A stretch of 50,230 bases of DNA from Lysobacterales bacterium. Its GTDB lineage: Bacteria; Pseudomonadota; Gammaproteobacteria; Xanthomonadales; Wenzhouxiangellaceae. A program made the position numbers and the translations under genes. The stretch lies in NCBI GenBank assembly GCA_022360675.1, contig JAKSCJ010000372.1, positions 1-50,230 of the forward strand, written 5' to 3'. The notes beneath the pieces were generated by a model. It made no database searches and was not told where the DNA came from. It was given only the letters and a program-made list of their open reading frames with translations. Positions 16,534-22,922 of this stretch are shown here, in pieces. Position 1 is the first letter of the stretch. Every line of letters begins with the position of its first letter.

Positions 16534-17064
16534 ATGAATGACCCACAGCGCAAATTTGCTCGCTTACTCTCCTTTTTCACTCTTTTGGCAGCCATCGCAA
16601 TGCCATTAACAGCCGTAGGAATTTGGTTGTTCTGGGACCATCTAGCGCCAATAGCGGCAGGAAACTTAAGCGAGGAATACAACCTAAGCGGCTTGTCGAC
16701 CGTGGAGCGGTTGGCAGGCTTCAGTATCTCGATGGTTGGCGCCTTGATCCAGGCTTACGGCTATTTGGGCTTACGCCAAACCTTTCGCGAAGCAGCAGTT
16801 GGTCGTGCACTTTCTGAATTATCGATTCGTGGTTTTCGTCGCTTTGCCTGGATCACGCTAATCAGCGTACTGGTAGGCGTGATCCAACGTACGCTTTGGA
16901 TTGTGATCTTCTCAATAAGCGATGCAACCCAAGACGGCCGCATCGATATTCAACTGGGCAGCGGCGAGCTTAAAGCGCTATTCGTCGGTTTGCTATTGGT
17001 CTTTGTCGCCCATGTTTTTGTCGAAGGCAAACGCGCCAAAGACGAAAATGAATCCTTCATCTAA
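16534..17064 (+). CDS. DUF2975 family membrane protein
   Basis: 176 residues with four predicted membrane segments at about 13-35, 62-80, 105-125 and 145-165. The layout and the motif LRQTFREA followed by GFRRFAW (FRRFA being typical) match DUF2975 proteins, which are inner-membrane proteins of unknown role usually encoded next to a very small XRE regulator, exactly as here (14 bp to the next gene). The pair may form a regulatory unit in which the membrane protein influences the regulator, but this has not been shown as far as I know. The palindrome at 16444-16470 is a candidate control site. Confidence 0.85.
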   Translation: MNDPQRKFARLLSFFTLLAAIAMPLTAVGIWLFWDHLAPIAAGNLSEEYNLSGLSTVERLAGFSISMVGALIQAYGYLGLRQTFREAAVGRALSELSIRGFRRFAWITLISVLVGVIQRTLWIVIFSISDATQDGRIDIQLGSGELKALFVGLLLVFVAHVFVEGKRAKDENESFI

Positions 17065-17078
17065 AGCGGGCTTAAGCG

Positions 17079-17291
17079 ATGAAGATTGTCGTCAATCTCG
17101 ATGTCATGCTCGCAAAGCGCAAGATGAAGCTCAAAGAACTGGCACAAGCCATCGGGCTCAGCGAACAAGCCTTATCGACCCTTAAAACCAATAAGGCCAA
17201 AGGCGTTCGCTTCGATACACTAGTGAAAATTTGCGCGATACTCGACTGCCAACCCGGCGACATTCTGGAATTTATAAGGGAGGAATTCTGA
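17079..17291 (+). CDS. Small XRE family regulator (YozG-like)
   Basis: 70 residues, essentially one Cro/C1-type helix-turn-helix: MLAKRKMKLKELAQAIGLSE, then ALSTLKTNKAKGVRFDTLVK and the conserved ending CQPGDILEF. This is the compact regulator regularly found with DUF2975 proteins. Its stop overlaps the start of the lipoprotein gene by one base (TGATG), so the two are translationally coupled. It probably represses its own operon. Confidence 0.92.
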   Translation: MKIVVNLDVMLAKRKMKLKELAQAIGLSEQALSTLKTNKAKGVRFDTLVKICAILDCQPGDILEFIREEF

Positions 17292-17527
17292 TGAACGTAT
17301 CTAAGATATTATTACTCTGCCTACCGATAGCATTGTTTATGAGTGCTTGTACCAAAAAACAAATTTACAACGCCGTACAAGAAAACCGTAAACAGCAGTG
17401 TTATAAAAGCCCCACAGCACACCACTATGATCAATGCATTCGCAACCATAGTGAATCGTACGAGGCTTACCAGCAAAGACGAGTAGGAAAAGAAGACGAA
17501 AAAGATAACAAAGATGATAATAACTAA
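17291..17527 (+). CDS. Small lipoprotein
   Basis: 78 residues. Residues 1-19 are a signal peptide ending in the lipobox LFMSAC, with Cys20 as the lipidation site; the mature part is short, polar and ends in an acid- and lysine-rich tail. Two Cys residues (in QQCYKSP and DQCIRN) could form a disulfide. A strong GGGAGGA site precedes the ATG, which overlaps the previous stop codon. I recognise no family. It is the last gene before the island boundary and is probably in the outer or inner membrane. Confidence 0.75.
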   Translation: MNVSKILLLCLPIALFMSACTKKQIYNAVQENRKQQCYKSPTAHHYDQCIRNHSESYEAYQQRRVGKEDEKDNKDDNN

Positions 17528-17646
17528 GAGCGCCGATAACAAAGCCTAGCAAAAAAGTCTAAAAATAAACACTGCACAAAATAAAACACAGAAAAACCCA
17601 TACAGAAAAGCGCTATTAAAAAACACAAAAAACCAAAACCCCAACG

Positions 17647-17697
17647 AAAAAACGGCCTATAGAGAATGTCGTAAACGACAACACACGCTATAGACCG
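17647..17697 (-). terminator. Probable original terminator of the initiator tRNA, now separated by the island
   Basis: Read on the minus strand: a stem CGGTCTATAG / CTATAGGCCG (one mismatch) encloses a second perfect hairpin TGTCGT-TT-ACGACA, followed by TTTTTT. It stands directly beyond the copy of the tRNA 3' end and points the same way as the tRNA, as expected if it followed the tRNA before an island was inserted. Confidence 0.5.
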
Positions 17698-17706
17698 TCG
17701 ATTCAA

Positions 17707-17720
17707 TTGGTAGCGGGGGC
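17707..17720. repeat. Distal attachment-site repeat (14 bp, copy of the tRNA 3' end)
   Basis: TTGGTAGCGGGGGC is identical to 21393-21406, which covers the last 13 bases of the initiator tRNA, including CCA, plus one base. Such a duplication is the trace of integrase-mediated insertion at a tRNA 3' end. Confidence 0.6.
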
Positions 17721-18007
17721 TGGTTGCCGACGCTGTCTAGCAGCTTATTTCATGCTCATGACACAATGCAGCAAGTCATTGAGTAGTATTGGTTTTATTT
17801 ACTCAGAGACATGTTTTTGAGTATTTCACTGTAATTAATAATACGGAGATCGAAAGCCCGTAAACTACAAAAATTGAGCCTTATAAGCTGTATTCTAATG
17901 TAAGTCTCTTTTCATGAATCTTACATATGAGAGCAGTATTCGGGCAGAGCGTATGGCTATTCCAACAGACCTTCAGAAGAGCTCTACCACATAGATAGTT
18001 CTCAAAA

Positions 18008-18925
18008 TCACATTACAAACTCAGGTGAGCTGCGTCCGCTTATTTGAGATTGAAGCCCTTTTAAGATTTGCGTGATATTCTTCACCAAGAAGTGCTCGAA
18101 CTTTTCCTGCCCCAGTGTTCTTTCAAAGATATTCGAAGGGGTGAATCGCCGCATCTCGTCTTTAAATTGATTTCCAGCCACGATTTCTGGAATTCTGCCA
18201 ATCATAGTGCCGAGCATTACTTCATATCCCTCAATTCCGTAATCGTTAAGCTTTTGCTGCACCAGATCTTCTCGGATTTGAGCACCCTGTTGTTTCAACC
18301 AGGATAAATCCCAAATATCCCTATTGCGAACATAGTTCTGCGTTGCTGGCAACGACACCAGTTTATCAGCCATAACCTCATCCAGAGTCTCAGTCATAAT
18401 CAATGTATCTTCATAACCATCTGGCAGAAAATCGTAGTTTGCACCCATCGGCAATGGTTCTCTCGTATAGGCTGGCACGTTGGCAACTTCAAGTTTGATT
18501 TTTTGTCTGGGGATATCCTTACGCTCAGGTGAAGTTACTACTGCGATTTGCCATTTGTCGATTTTCAAATCGGTATACTTTGGATCTTTCTTAAGCTGGC
18601 TGGGCTCTTTGACAATAACCTCTAGTCCGTACCGACCTCCAATATAAGCCTCTATACATTCCTTCATTTCAGCTAGTTGGGCAGCAGAGAACTCTTTACC
18701 GCCAGCAAAGTCGAGATCCTCACTAAATCGGTTCGCACCATGACACAGCCGTAGCGAAGTCCCTCCCTGGAAAGTAAGATCATTCAACATGCCTTCCTTT
18801 TCCAGACTGAACAAGATGTCGTAATGCAACAATTCTTTTTCTACAACAGGCCTCATATGAGCTACATTGCCATCAGCTAAAGCTCTCGCAACCAGCGCGT
18901 CAAAGTTTTCATTATCAATCTTCAT
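18008..18925 (-). CDS. abiEii: AbiEii/AbiGii family nucleotidyltransferase toxin (type IV TA)
   Basis: 305 residues of the AbiEii nucleotidyltransferase family. The polymerase-beta-like signature is complete: FQGGTSLRL (Gly54-Ser57), then SEDLDF with Asp70 and Asp72, and the later block MADKLVSLPATQNYVRNRDI with WDLSWLKQQ. Toxins of this family inhibit growth by adding nucleotides to RNA; in the studied MenT enzymes the target is tRNA acceptor ends. It overlaps the upstream antitoxin gene by 11 bp, which secures coupled translation. The pair sits inside the island at the initiator tRNA and probably serves phage defence or island maintenance. The length is normal and no key motif is missing, so it should be active. 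Confidence 0.93.
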   Translation of the reverse strand: MKIDNENFDALVARALADGNVAHMRPVVEKELLHYDILFSLEKEGMLNDLTFQGGTSLRLCHGANRFSEDLDFAGGKEFSAAQLAEMKECIEAYIGGRYGLEVIVKEPSQLKKDPKYTDLKIDKWQIAVVTSPERKDIPRQKIKLEVANVPAYTREPLPMGANYDFLPDGYEDTLIMTETLDEVMADKLVSLPATQNYVRNRDIWDLSWLKQQGAQIREDLVQQKLNDYGIEGYEVMLGTMIGRIPEIVAGNQFKDEMRRFTPSNIFERTLGQEKFEHFLVKNITQILKGLQSQISGRSSPEFVM

Positions 18926-19451
18926 TCAGTTCTCTCTCATCTACTAGGTGTAAATTACGCCCTACCCGCTTCAAGTCCCTAAAAGCTGCCTGCTTGCTGG
19001 CCAATCGAAGTGGTCGGCCAACATCCTGAATACTCATCACAATATCCTTAACCGGTCGCTTGGTATGGGTGAATTCAATTACCCCAAAAGGCGTTTTGTA
19101 CTCTCCTTTTCGTCCAGTCGTCATAACGGTAATACGGTCAAGAGGAATTTGAGAAATGGCACCGTACTCGGAAAGTGCCGATTCTAAGCTTACATAGTTA
19201 TACTCACCACGCCTGAGTGATTTGGCGATCAGTTCTAACGTTGAGCTCCCCTGGTTCTGAGCAAGGGCATTGACATAAACACCTTTAATAGCACGCTGCA
19301 GAATACCAACACGAACTAAGCGCTGAACTCCTGCTCTGACAGCCCTCGGACTATCTTCATGAAAAATCTTTTCAAAATCTCTATTGGTAAATACATACCG
19401 GCCTTTCTTATCATAAGCCGCTAGGCGCCGGATAGCTGTCGCCTGATCCAT
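18915..19451 (-). CDS. abiEi: AbiEi family antitoxin / autorepressor (type IV TA)
   Basis: 178 residues. The N-terminal 70 residues form the winged helix of AbiEi (RYVFTNRDFEKIF, RAVRAGVQRLVRVGIL, then IKGVYVNA); the C-terminal domain includes YVSLESALSEYGAISQIP and VMTTGRKGEYKTPFGVIEF, a typical AbiEi block. The protein counters AbiEii without binding it stably (type IV) and represses its own promoter. A GAGG site precedes the ATG. Inverted repeats at 19478-19546 just upstream are the likely operator. Together with abiEii it forms a complete bicistronic cassette. Confidence 0.93.
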   Translation of the reverse strand: MDQATAIRRLAAYDKKGRYVFTNRDFEKIFHEDSPRAVRAGVQRLVRVGILQRAIKGVYVNALAQNQGSSTLELIAKSLRRGEYNYVSLESALSEYGAISQIPLDRITVMTTGRKGEYKTPFGVIEFTHTKRPVKDIVMSIQDVGRPLRLASKQAAFRDLKRVGRNLHLVDERELNED

Positions 19452-19477
19452 ACATTACCTCAATCATGTGCACTTAT

Positions 19478-19546
19478 ATGACATCTTAAAATGTCATTTG
19501 TGTCTACATAATTATATGTCACTCCATCAAGTGTACACAAGTGACA
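19478..19546. promoter_or_regulatory. Two inverted repeats upstream of abiEi, probable autorepression operator
   Basis: ATGACAT-N6-ATGTCAT (19478-19497) and TGTCACT-N16-AGTGACA (19517-19546), the second enclosing the palindrome GTGTACAC (19531-19538). The repeats share the TGTCA/TGACA core. AbiEi proteins are known to bind paired inverted repeats in their own promoters, so this fits both position and form. Confidence 0.6.
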
Positions 19547-20022
19547 CATATTAACGTTCAATGTGCCTATATAAGTAGACGAACTCCCATTAGTTAAATG
19601 GTTCAGCCCTCAAGACCCTTCATAAATCTCTCTTACGCTCCCGGATTGCGCCTATAGCGGGCATCAAACGTGAGCAACTTTGAGCAATGAGGACCGTTCA
19701 GATATATCGTTATCAGTCGATTTCAGTCTATTAAGTCTTTGTATTTTAAATCTTATTCAGATTCATCATTGATAATGTGTCTTACACGTCAAGGTCAGGT
19801 AAATTCATGGCGTAATGGCTTAGTAGCGGTTAAGTACAGCTATGTGATCGTTGTCTGTTCCCACCACACGGTGCTAAACCAGCCGGTTCGTGTTAATGGC
19901 TGTCTGTTCACTGGTATGAACAGAGACGTGATTGGGAAAACCGGCCACGGAACGTCTGGGGACACCTAACCCATTTACCTGAAAATCTCATCTTGTTTGT
20001 GGTATTACGTTGGGGGGAAAGG
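19547..20022. other. Island stretch without a recognised gene
   Basis: About 480 bp. A 76-codon frame at 19739-19969 has no ribosome site and no family signature. The stretch near 19860-19960 is GC-richer with several GG/CC blocks (CCAGCCGG, CCGGCC) and might fold as RNA or be gene debris, but I see nothing firm. Confidence 0.4.
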
Positions 20023-20151
20023 TCAGTTTTTGAAGCTCTTACCACACTTCTTGTAGAAAAGAGGCTCAGCACACAAAGGGCAAACTCGATTTACCTGTGA
20101 AAGTAAGGCTACATTTTGCGCATCAGAATATTTCTTTCTTGGATTACTCAT
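20023..20151 (-). pseudogene. Truncated N-terminal remnant of a CxxC (HNH-like) protein
   Basis: A short minus-strand frame encodes 42 residues, MSNPRKKYSDAQNVALLSQV followed by NRVCPLCAEPLFYKKCGKSF and a stop. CPLC followed by a basic KKxGKS stretch is how several HNH-nuclease-like defence proteins begin, with the rest of the domain following; here the frame ends at once. I infer a truncated gene start left from larger cargo. A real small zinc-binding protein is possible, since a weak AAGG lies next to the ATG. Confidence 0.4.
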
Positions 20152-21393
20152 CCTTGAACCACTTTCATATTATGTAGAATTTCGCCAAAAGTAATAACAG
20201 CTCTATTAAGCGACATACCCAATATTAAGCCGCAGAAATATCTGTGATTACCTATGGCCCACAGCAAATGCCAACTCGATTAATTAAAGCGAAAAATTGC
20301 TCTTTAATATTAAACGTCCGCTTTGGGCCGAAAGCAGGCCACATAGTTTCAAAACCACAATTACTTATCTACATAGGTAATTATGGGTAATATTTCAGGA
20401 AATGTTAAAGCTGTAGCAATAAAAAGCAAAGTTGTATCCATACTTTGTCGCTAGCTATCTCCATTCGAAGTAAGTCCTTCTAAAAAACAAAATATTTTGC
20501 GTCCAAGCGGGCTTTACCGGGTTCGCTATTCGCTCATCCCCCTTGTGGACAAGCCCTCTCAACCCCTGAAGCTTCAGCCATCCTGGCTGTAATCGTACGG
20601 TGCTCCATAAGCCTAATTAGATAAGCTAAGAGGCTATCTCACGTATCGCAATTGCAAAGCTTCGCGCTTTCCTTCGCCTGCTCAGATTCCCTCGCCGTCG
20701 TTCACTCACTTAGCATCGGCTTACAGAAAAGCACCGTCAATTAGCTGCCCTTACGTTTCGCCACAGGGTTAAAAACGCAGATACAACACAGCTTTATTAG
20801 ACACAGAAAAGAGAGGAAAGCATCATAAGAGGTTGAGCAGATATTATCCCTTTAAGCTTATCACTGCTTTTTTATTGGAACGGTAGTAGCGAGTTATAGA
20901 TTTTTTTATTTTATTTGGAAGTACTTTAGTTAAATCAGAACTGCTAGAGTATCCTGTCAGAGACAGATTAAAGAAAGAGCAGAGATTAACTAGATGTGAT
21001 TTGTTCCATACGCGCCTATCACACACTGAGGGCTAGCAACGGCAAGCGATTTTGCAGAATTCAAAGCCTTGGTCTAGAAGACTGTTCGAAAAGAGTTAGC
21101 TAGAGCCTACTCCAGCTTTTTGATGGGTGATAGGCTACAAGGCCAGCAAGCCGAATGAGTTGAGGCTTGATGAGTAATACACCGCTATGATAGGAAGCAG
21201 TGCCATTGATAGAGCTTTGGAGGTATCGAGCTAAGCTTCAAGCAATCAATCCAGCACTCTCAACTCTGCCCAATACACGCTCTCAGAGCTATACATTCTA
21301 TGGCTATAAGACACGCAGCAGCTATGTTGAATATAAGCGTAGAAGCAAAAGAAAGGCACAAAAAAACCGGTCAAAAGGCCGGCTTTTTAAATT
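20152..21393. other. Island stretch without a recognised gene
   Basis: About 1.2 kb. The part 20150-20450 and 20830-21030 is AT-rich; 20490-20790 is richer in GC and pyrimidine-rich on this strand. Frames are short and broken (21200-21415 overlaps the tRNA and has no family features). I see no RNA gene, repeat array or integrase remnant. It probably contains decayed mobile DNA. Confidence 0.45.
21361..21388 (-). terminator. Rho-independent terminator downstream of the initiator tRNA
   Basis: On the minus strand AAAAAGCCGG, loop CCTTTTGA, CCGGTTTTTT. It begins six bases after the tRNA CCA end and would end the tRNA transcript. If the island model holds, this terminator was brought in by the island. 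Confidence 0.65.
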
Positions 21394-21406
21394 TGGTAGC
21401 GGGGGC
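21393..21406. repeat. Proximal attachment-site repeat (14 bp, tRNA 3' end)
   Basis: The same TTGGTAGCGGGGGC as at 17707-17720; here it forms the acceptor 3' strand and CCA of the initiator tRNA, so the tRNA stays intact after insertion. Confidence 0.6.
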
Positions 21407-21470
21407 AGGATTTGAACCTGCGACCTTCGGGTTATGAGCCCGACGAGCTGCCAGACTGCTCCACCCCGCA
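21394..21470 (-). tRNA. tRNA-fMet (initiator, anticodon CAU)
   Basis: 77 nt with the CCA encoded. Features of the bacterial initiator are visible: anticodon stem TCGGG / CCCGA with three consecutive G-C pairs around CTCATAA, a D-arm GAGC / GCTC nearly identical to that of E. coli tRNA-fMet, and no Watson-Crick pair at 1-72 (T1 and T72 here, where E. coli has C1 and A72). T-arm GCAGG-TTCAAAT-CCTGC. The CAU anticodon sits at 21434-21436. It would be read on the minus strand and ends at the terminator at 21361-21388. Confidence 0.95.
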
Positions 21471-21577
21471 ATCGAGCTAGCTATTATAGCGAGCAATTTT
21501 ATAATTGCAAGAAAATCTTCATAAAAAGCTGCTACCCCAAACTAAGCAAACATAGCCAAGCCTTTAATGCTGCGCTT

Positions 21578-22594
21578 TTAACTCGCATTGCGCCGCTTTA
21601 ATTCTTTTTTGCGATCATCTAATAAATCGTCCAGTTCATCGTCATCACCATCATTTTCGTCATCGGCCAAGGCTAAATACTCTTTGGCTTTGGCGAGATC
21701 GTTGAGGCCATCGTGAATCAGGCTTAAGCGATAATAAGCCCAAGCTTTCGATGGTAAACCGCGGTGGCTGCTTAATGTGAGGTAGCGTTCCAGAATGGCG
21801 CGGCCTTCGTCTAACCATTGGCCACTCTCGCTGGCCGCCTTGCCAATTTGATACCAAGCGCCGCGTTGTTGGCGTCGCTCGTCGATATCTTCGATCTCTT
21901 GATGACCCACATGTCGCAAAATGGGCATCGCCTCGTCGTAACGTTCTTCACCCACTAAAAACGTACCCCGCAGATACTGGGCACTGACATCGTCACTTTT
22001 TAAAGTTAAGATCTTGCCGGTTAACTCCATAGCCTTAGCGTCGTCATCGTCGGCTAATGCCAACAAGATGGCAGCTCGTAAACCTTCAACCTCACCAATT
22101 TCTGCCAATTGCTGAGCCAATGCCTCGGCTTTATCGGAAGAACCACCGGCAATGCCTGGCGCATTAATATGGAACAGCATCAAAGCCAATCGTGCCTTAC
22201 TGCTTTGCGGGTCGAGTTCGATACAGCGTTCGAAATATTTCCGAATACGTTTGGCATACGATAATTTCTTGAAAATACTAACCTCCAAAACCCGATTGGA
22301 ATAAATCCTTCCGGCGAGGTAGTAGTCTTCGTACTGATCTTGACGCAGCTCCAATACGGTATCGATGTAGTCTTGTGCTTCATCGAATTGCTCAAGGCTC
22401 CAGTGAGCACGCGCCAAGCGGCGCAACATATCGGCGTTTTCCGATAGTGCTTTCACCTGGGGGGTTAGCAATTCGACCACACGAGTAAATTGCTCCTCAG
22501 CCAGAGCCTGATCTATTTGCTCGATATCGGGCACGTTGGCCCCAGCGATAAGTGGAAACCAAATCATCAAGAGGAAGGCGTAAATCGTCCGCAT
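21578..22594 (-). CDS. Exported TPR-repeat protein
   Basis: 338 residues. A signal peptide covers residues 1-19 (LLMIWFPLIAGA, likely cleavage after AGA or GANV). The mature part is made of helical tetratricopeptide-like repeats: ADMLRRLARAHWSLEQFDEA, DYYLAGRIYSNR, KARLALMLFHINA, SAQYLRGTFLVGEERYDEAM and AWAYYRLSLIHDGLNDLAKA. It ends in a strongly acidic stretch (DDENDGDDDELDD) and a basic tail. Probably a periplasmic scaffold for protein contacts; no enzyme motif is seen. AAGG precedes the ATG. It lies downstream of a large minus-strand gene, separated by 328 bp that hold a perfect inverted repeat. Confidence 0.8.
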   Translation of the reverse strand: MRTIYAFLLMIWFPLIAGANVPDIEQIDQALAEEQFTRVVELLTPQVKALSENADMLRRLARAHWSLEQFDEAQDYIDTVLELRQDQYEDYYLAGRIYSNRVLEVSIFKKLSYAKRIRKYFERCIELDPQSSKARLALMLFHINAPGIAGGSSDKAEALAQQLAEIGEVEGLRAAILLALADDDDAKAMELTGKILTLKSDDVSAQYLRGTFLVGEERYDEAMPILRHVGHQEIEDIDERRQQRGAWYQIGKAASESGQWLDEGRAILERYLTLSSHRGLPSKAWAYYRLSLIHDGLNDLAKAKEYLALADDENDGDDDELDDLLDDRKKELKRRNAS

Positions 22595-22922
22595 TCAAGC
22601 TAACCTTATTATTGTGGATGCACAGTAATGTATGCATAACATTGTTGTGGCCTCATCATAGTAGAAGCCAACTGAATAGAACGTTAATTATTCTCAAATA
22701 ACCGTGAATGGCGGAATTTGCTTTCATTAGCTTGCGCTTGGTACGAGTAAGACACACAGCCAGACCGCACTAGCGCCACTAAAAAATCGATCACCGCTTT
22801 AAATAAATGCAGAGTAAACGAGGCGACGATCAATGGAACGGCAGTACCGTTCCATTGATGATTCAGGTGGGAGCTTATATTACAAATACTTTAGTGAAAC
22901 ATCATGCGTAATCAAGAAAGCA
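22595..22922. other. Intergenic region with a perfect hairpin
   Basis: 328 bp between two minus-strand genes. Apart from the inverted repeat at 22829-22859 I see no gene or RNA; it should hold the promoter of the TPR gene. Confidence 0.5.
22829..22859. repeat. Perfect 13-bp inverted repeat
   Basis: ATCAATGGAACGG / CCGTTCCATTGAT with loop CAGTA. No T run follows on either strand, so it is not an ordinary Rho-independent terminator; it lies 63 bp after the stop of the 831-residue gene. Confidence 0.7.

Larger units (their letters stand above)
17528..18007. other. Intergenic region spanning the left island boundary
   Basis: 480 bp without a supported gene. The first 120 bp are A-rich. Then come a terminator-like nested hairpin (17647-17697), the 14-bp copy of the tRNA 3' end (17707-17720), and island DNA with a loose inverted repeat ATGTAAG / CTTACAT at 17898-17926. 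Confidence 0.6.
17721..21392. mobile_element. Decayed genomic island inserted at the initiator tRNA gene
   Basis: About 3.7 kb between two 14-bp direct repeats of the tRNA 3' end. It contains an AbiE type IV toxin-antitoxin pair, a truncated CxxC protein and about 1.2 kb without genes. No integrase or transposase is recognisable, so the element would be immobile on its own. Defence-type cargo, AT-rich DNA and the absence of housekeeping genes fit an island; the boundaries rest on the repeat. Confidence 0.55.

Noticed and set aside
19739-19969. 76-codon frame inside the island
   Set aside because: No ribosome site, no domain signature and many rare-looking residue runs; not enough to call a gene.
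21200-21415. 71-codon plus-strand frame next to the tRNA
   Set aside because: It runs through the terminator and into the tRNA, so its basic C-terminus is only an artefact of those sequences.
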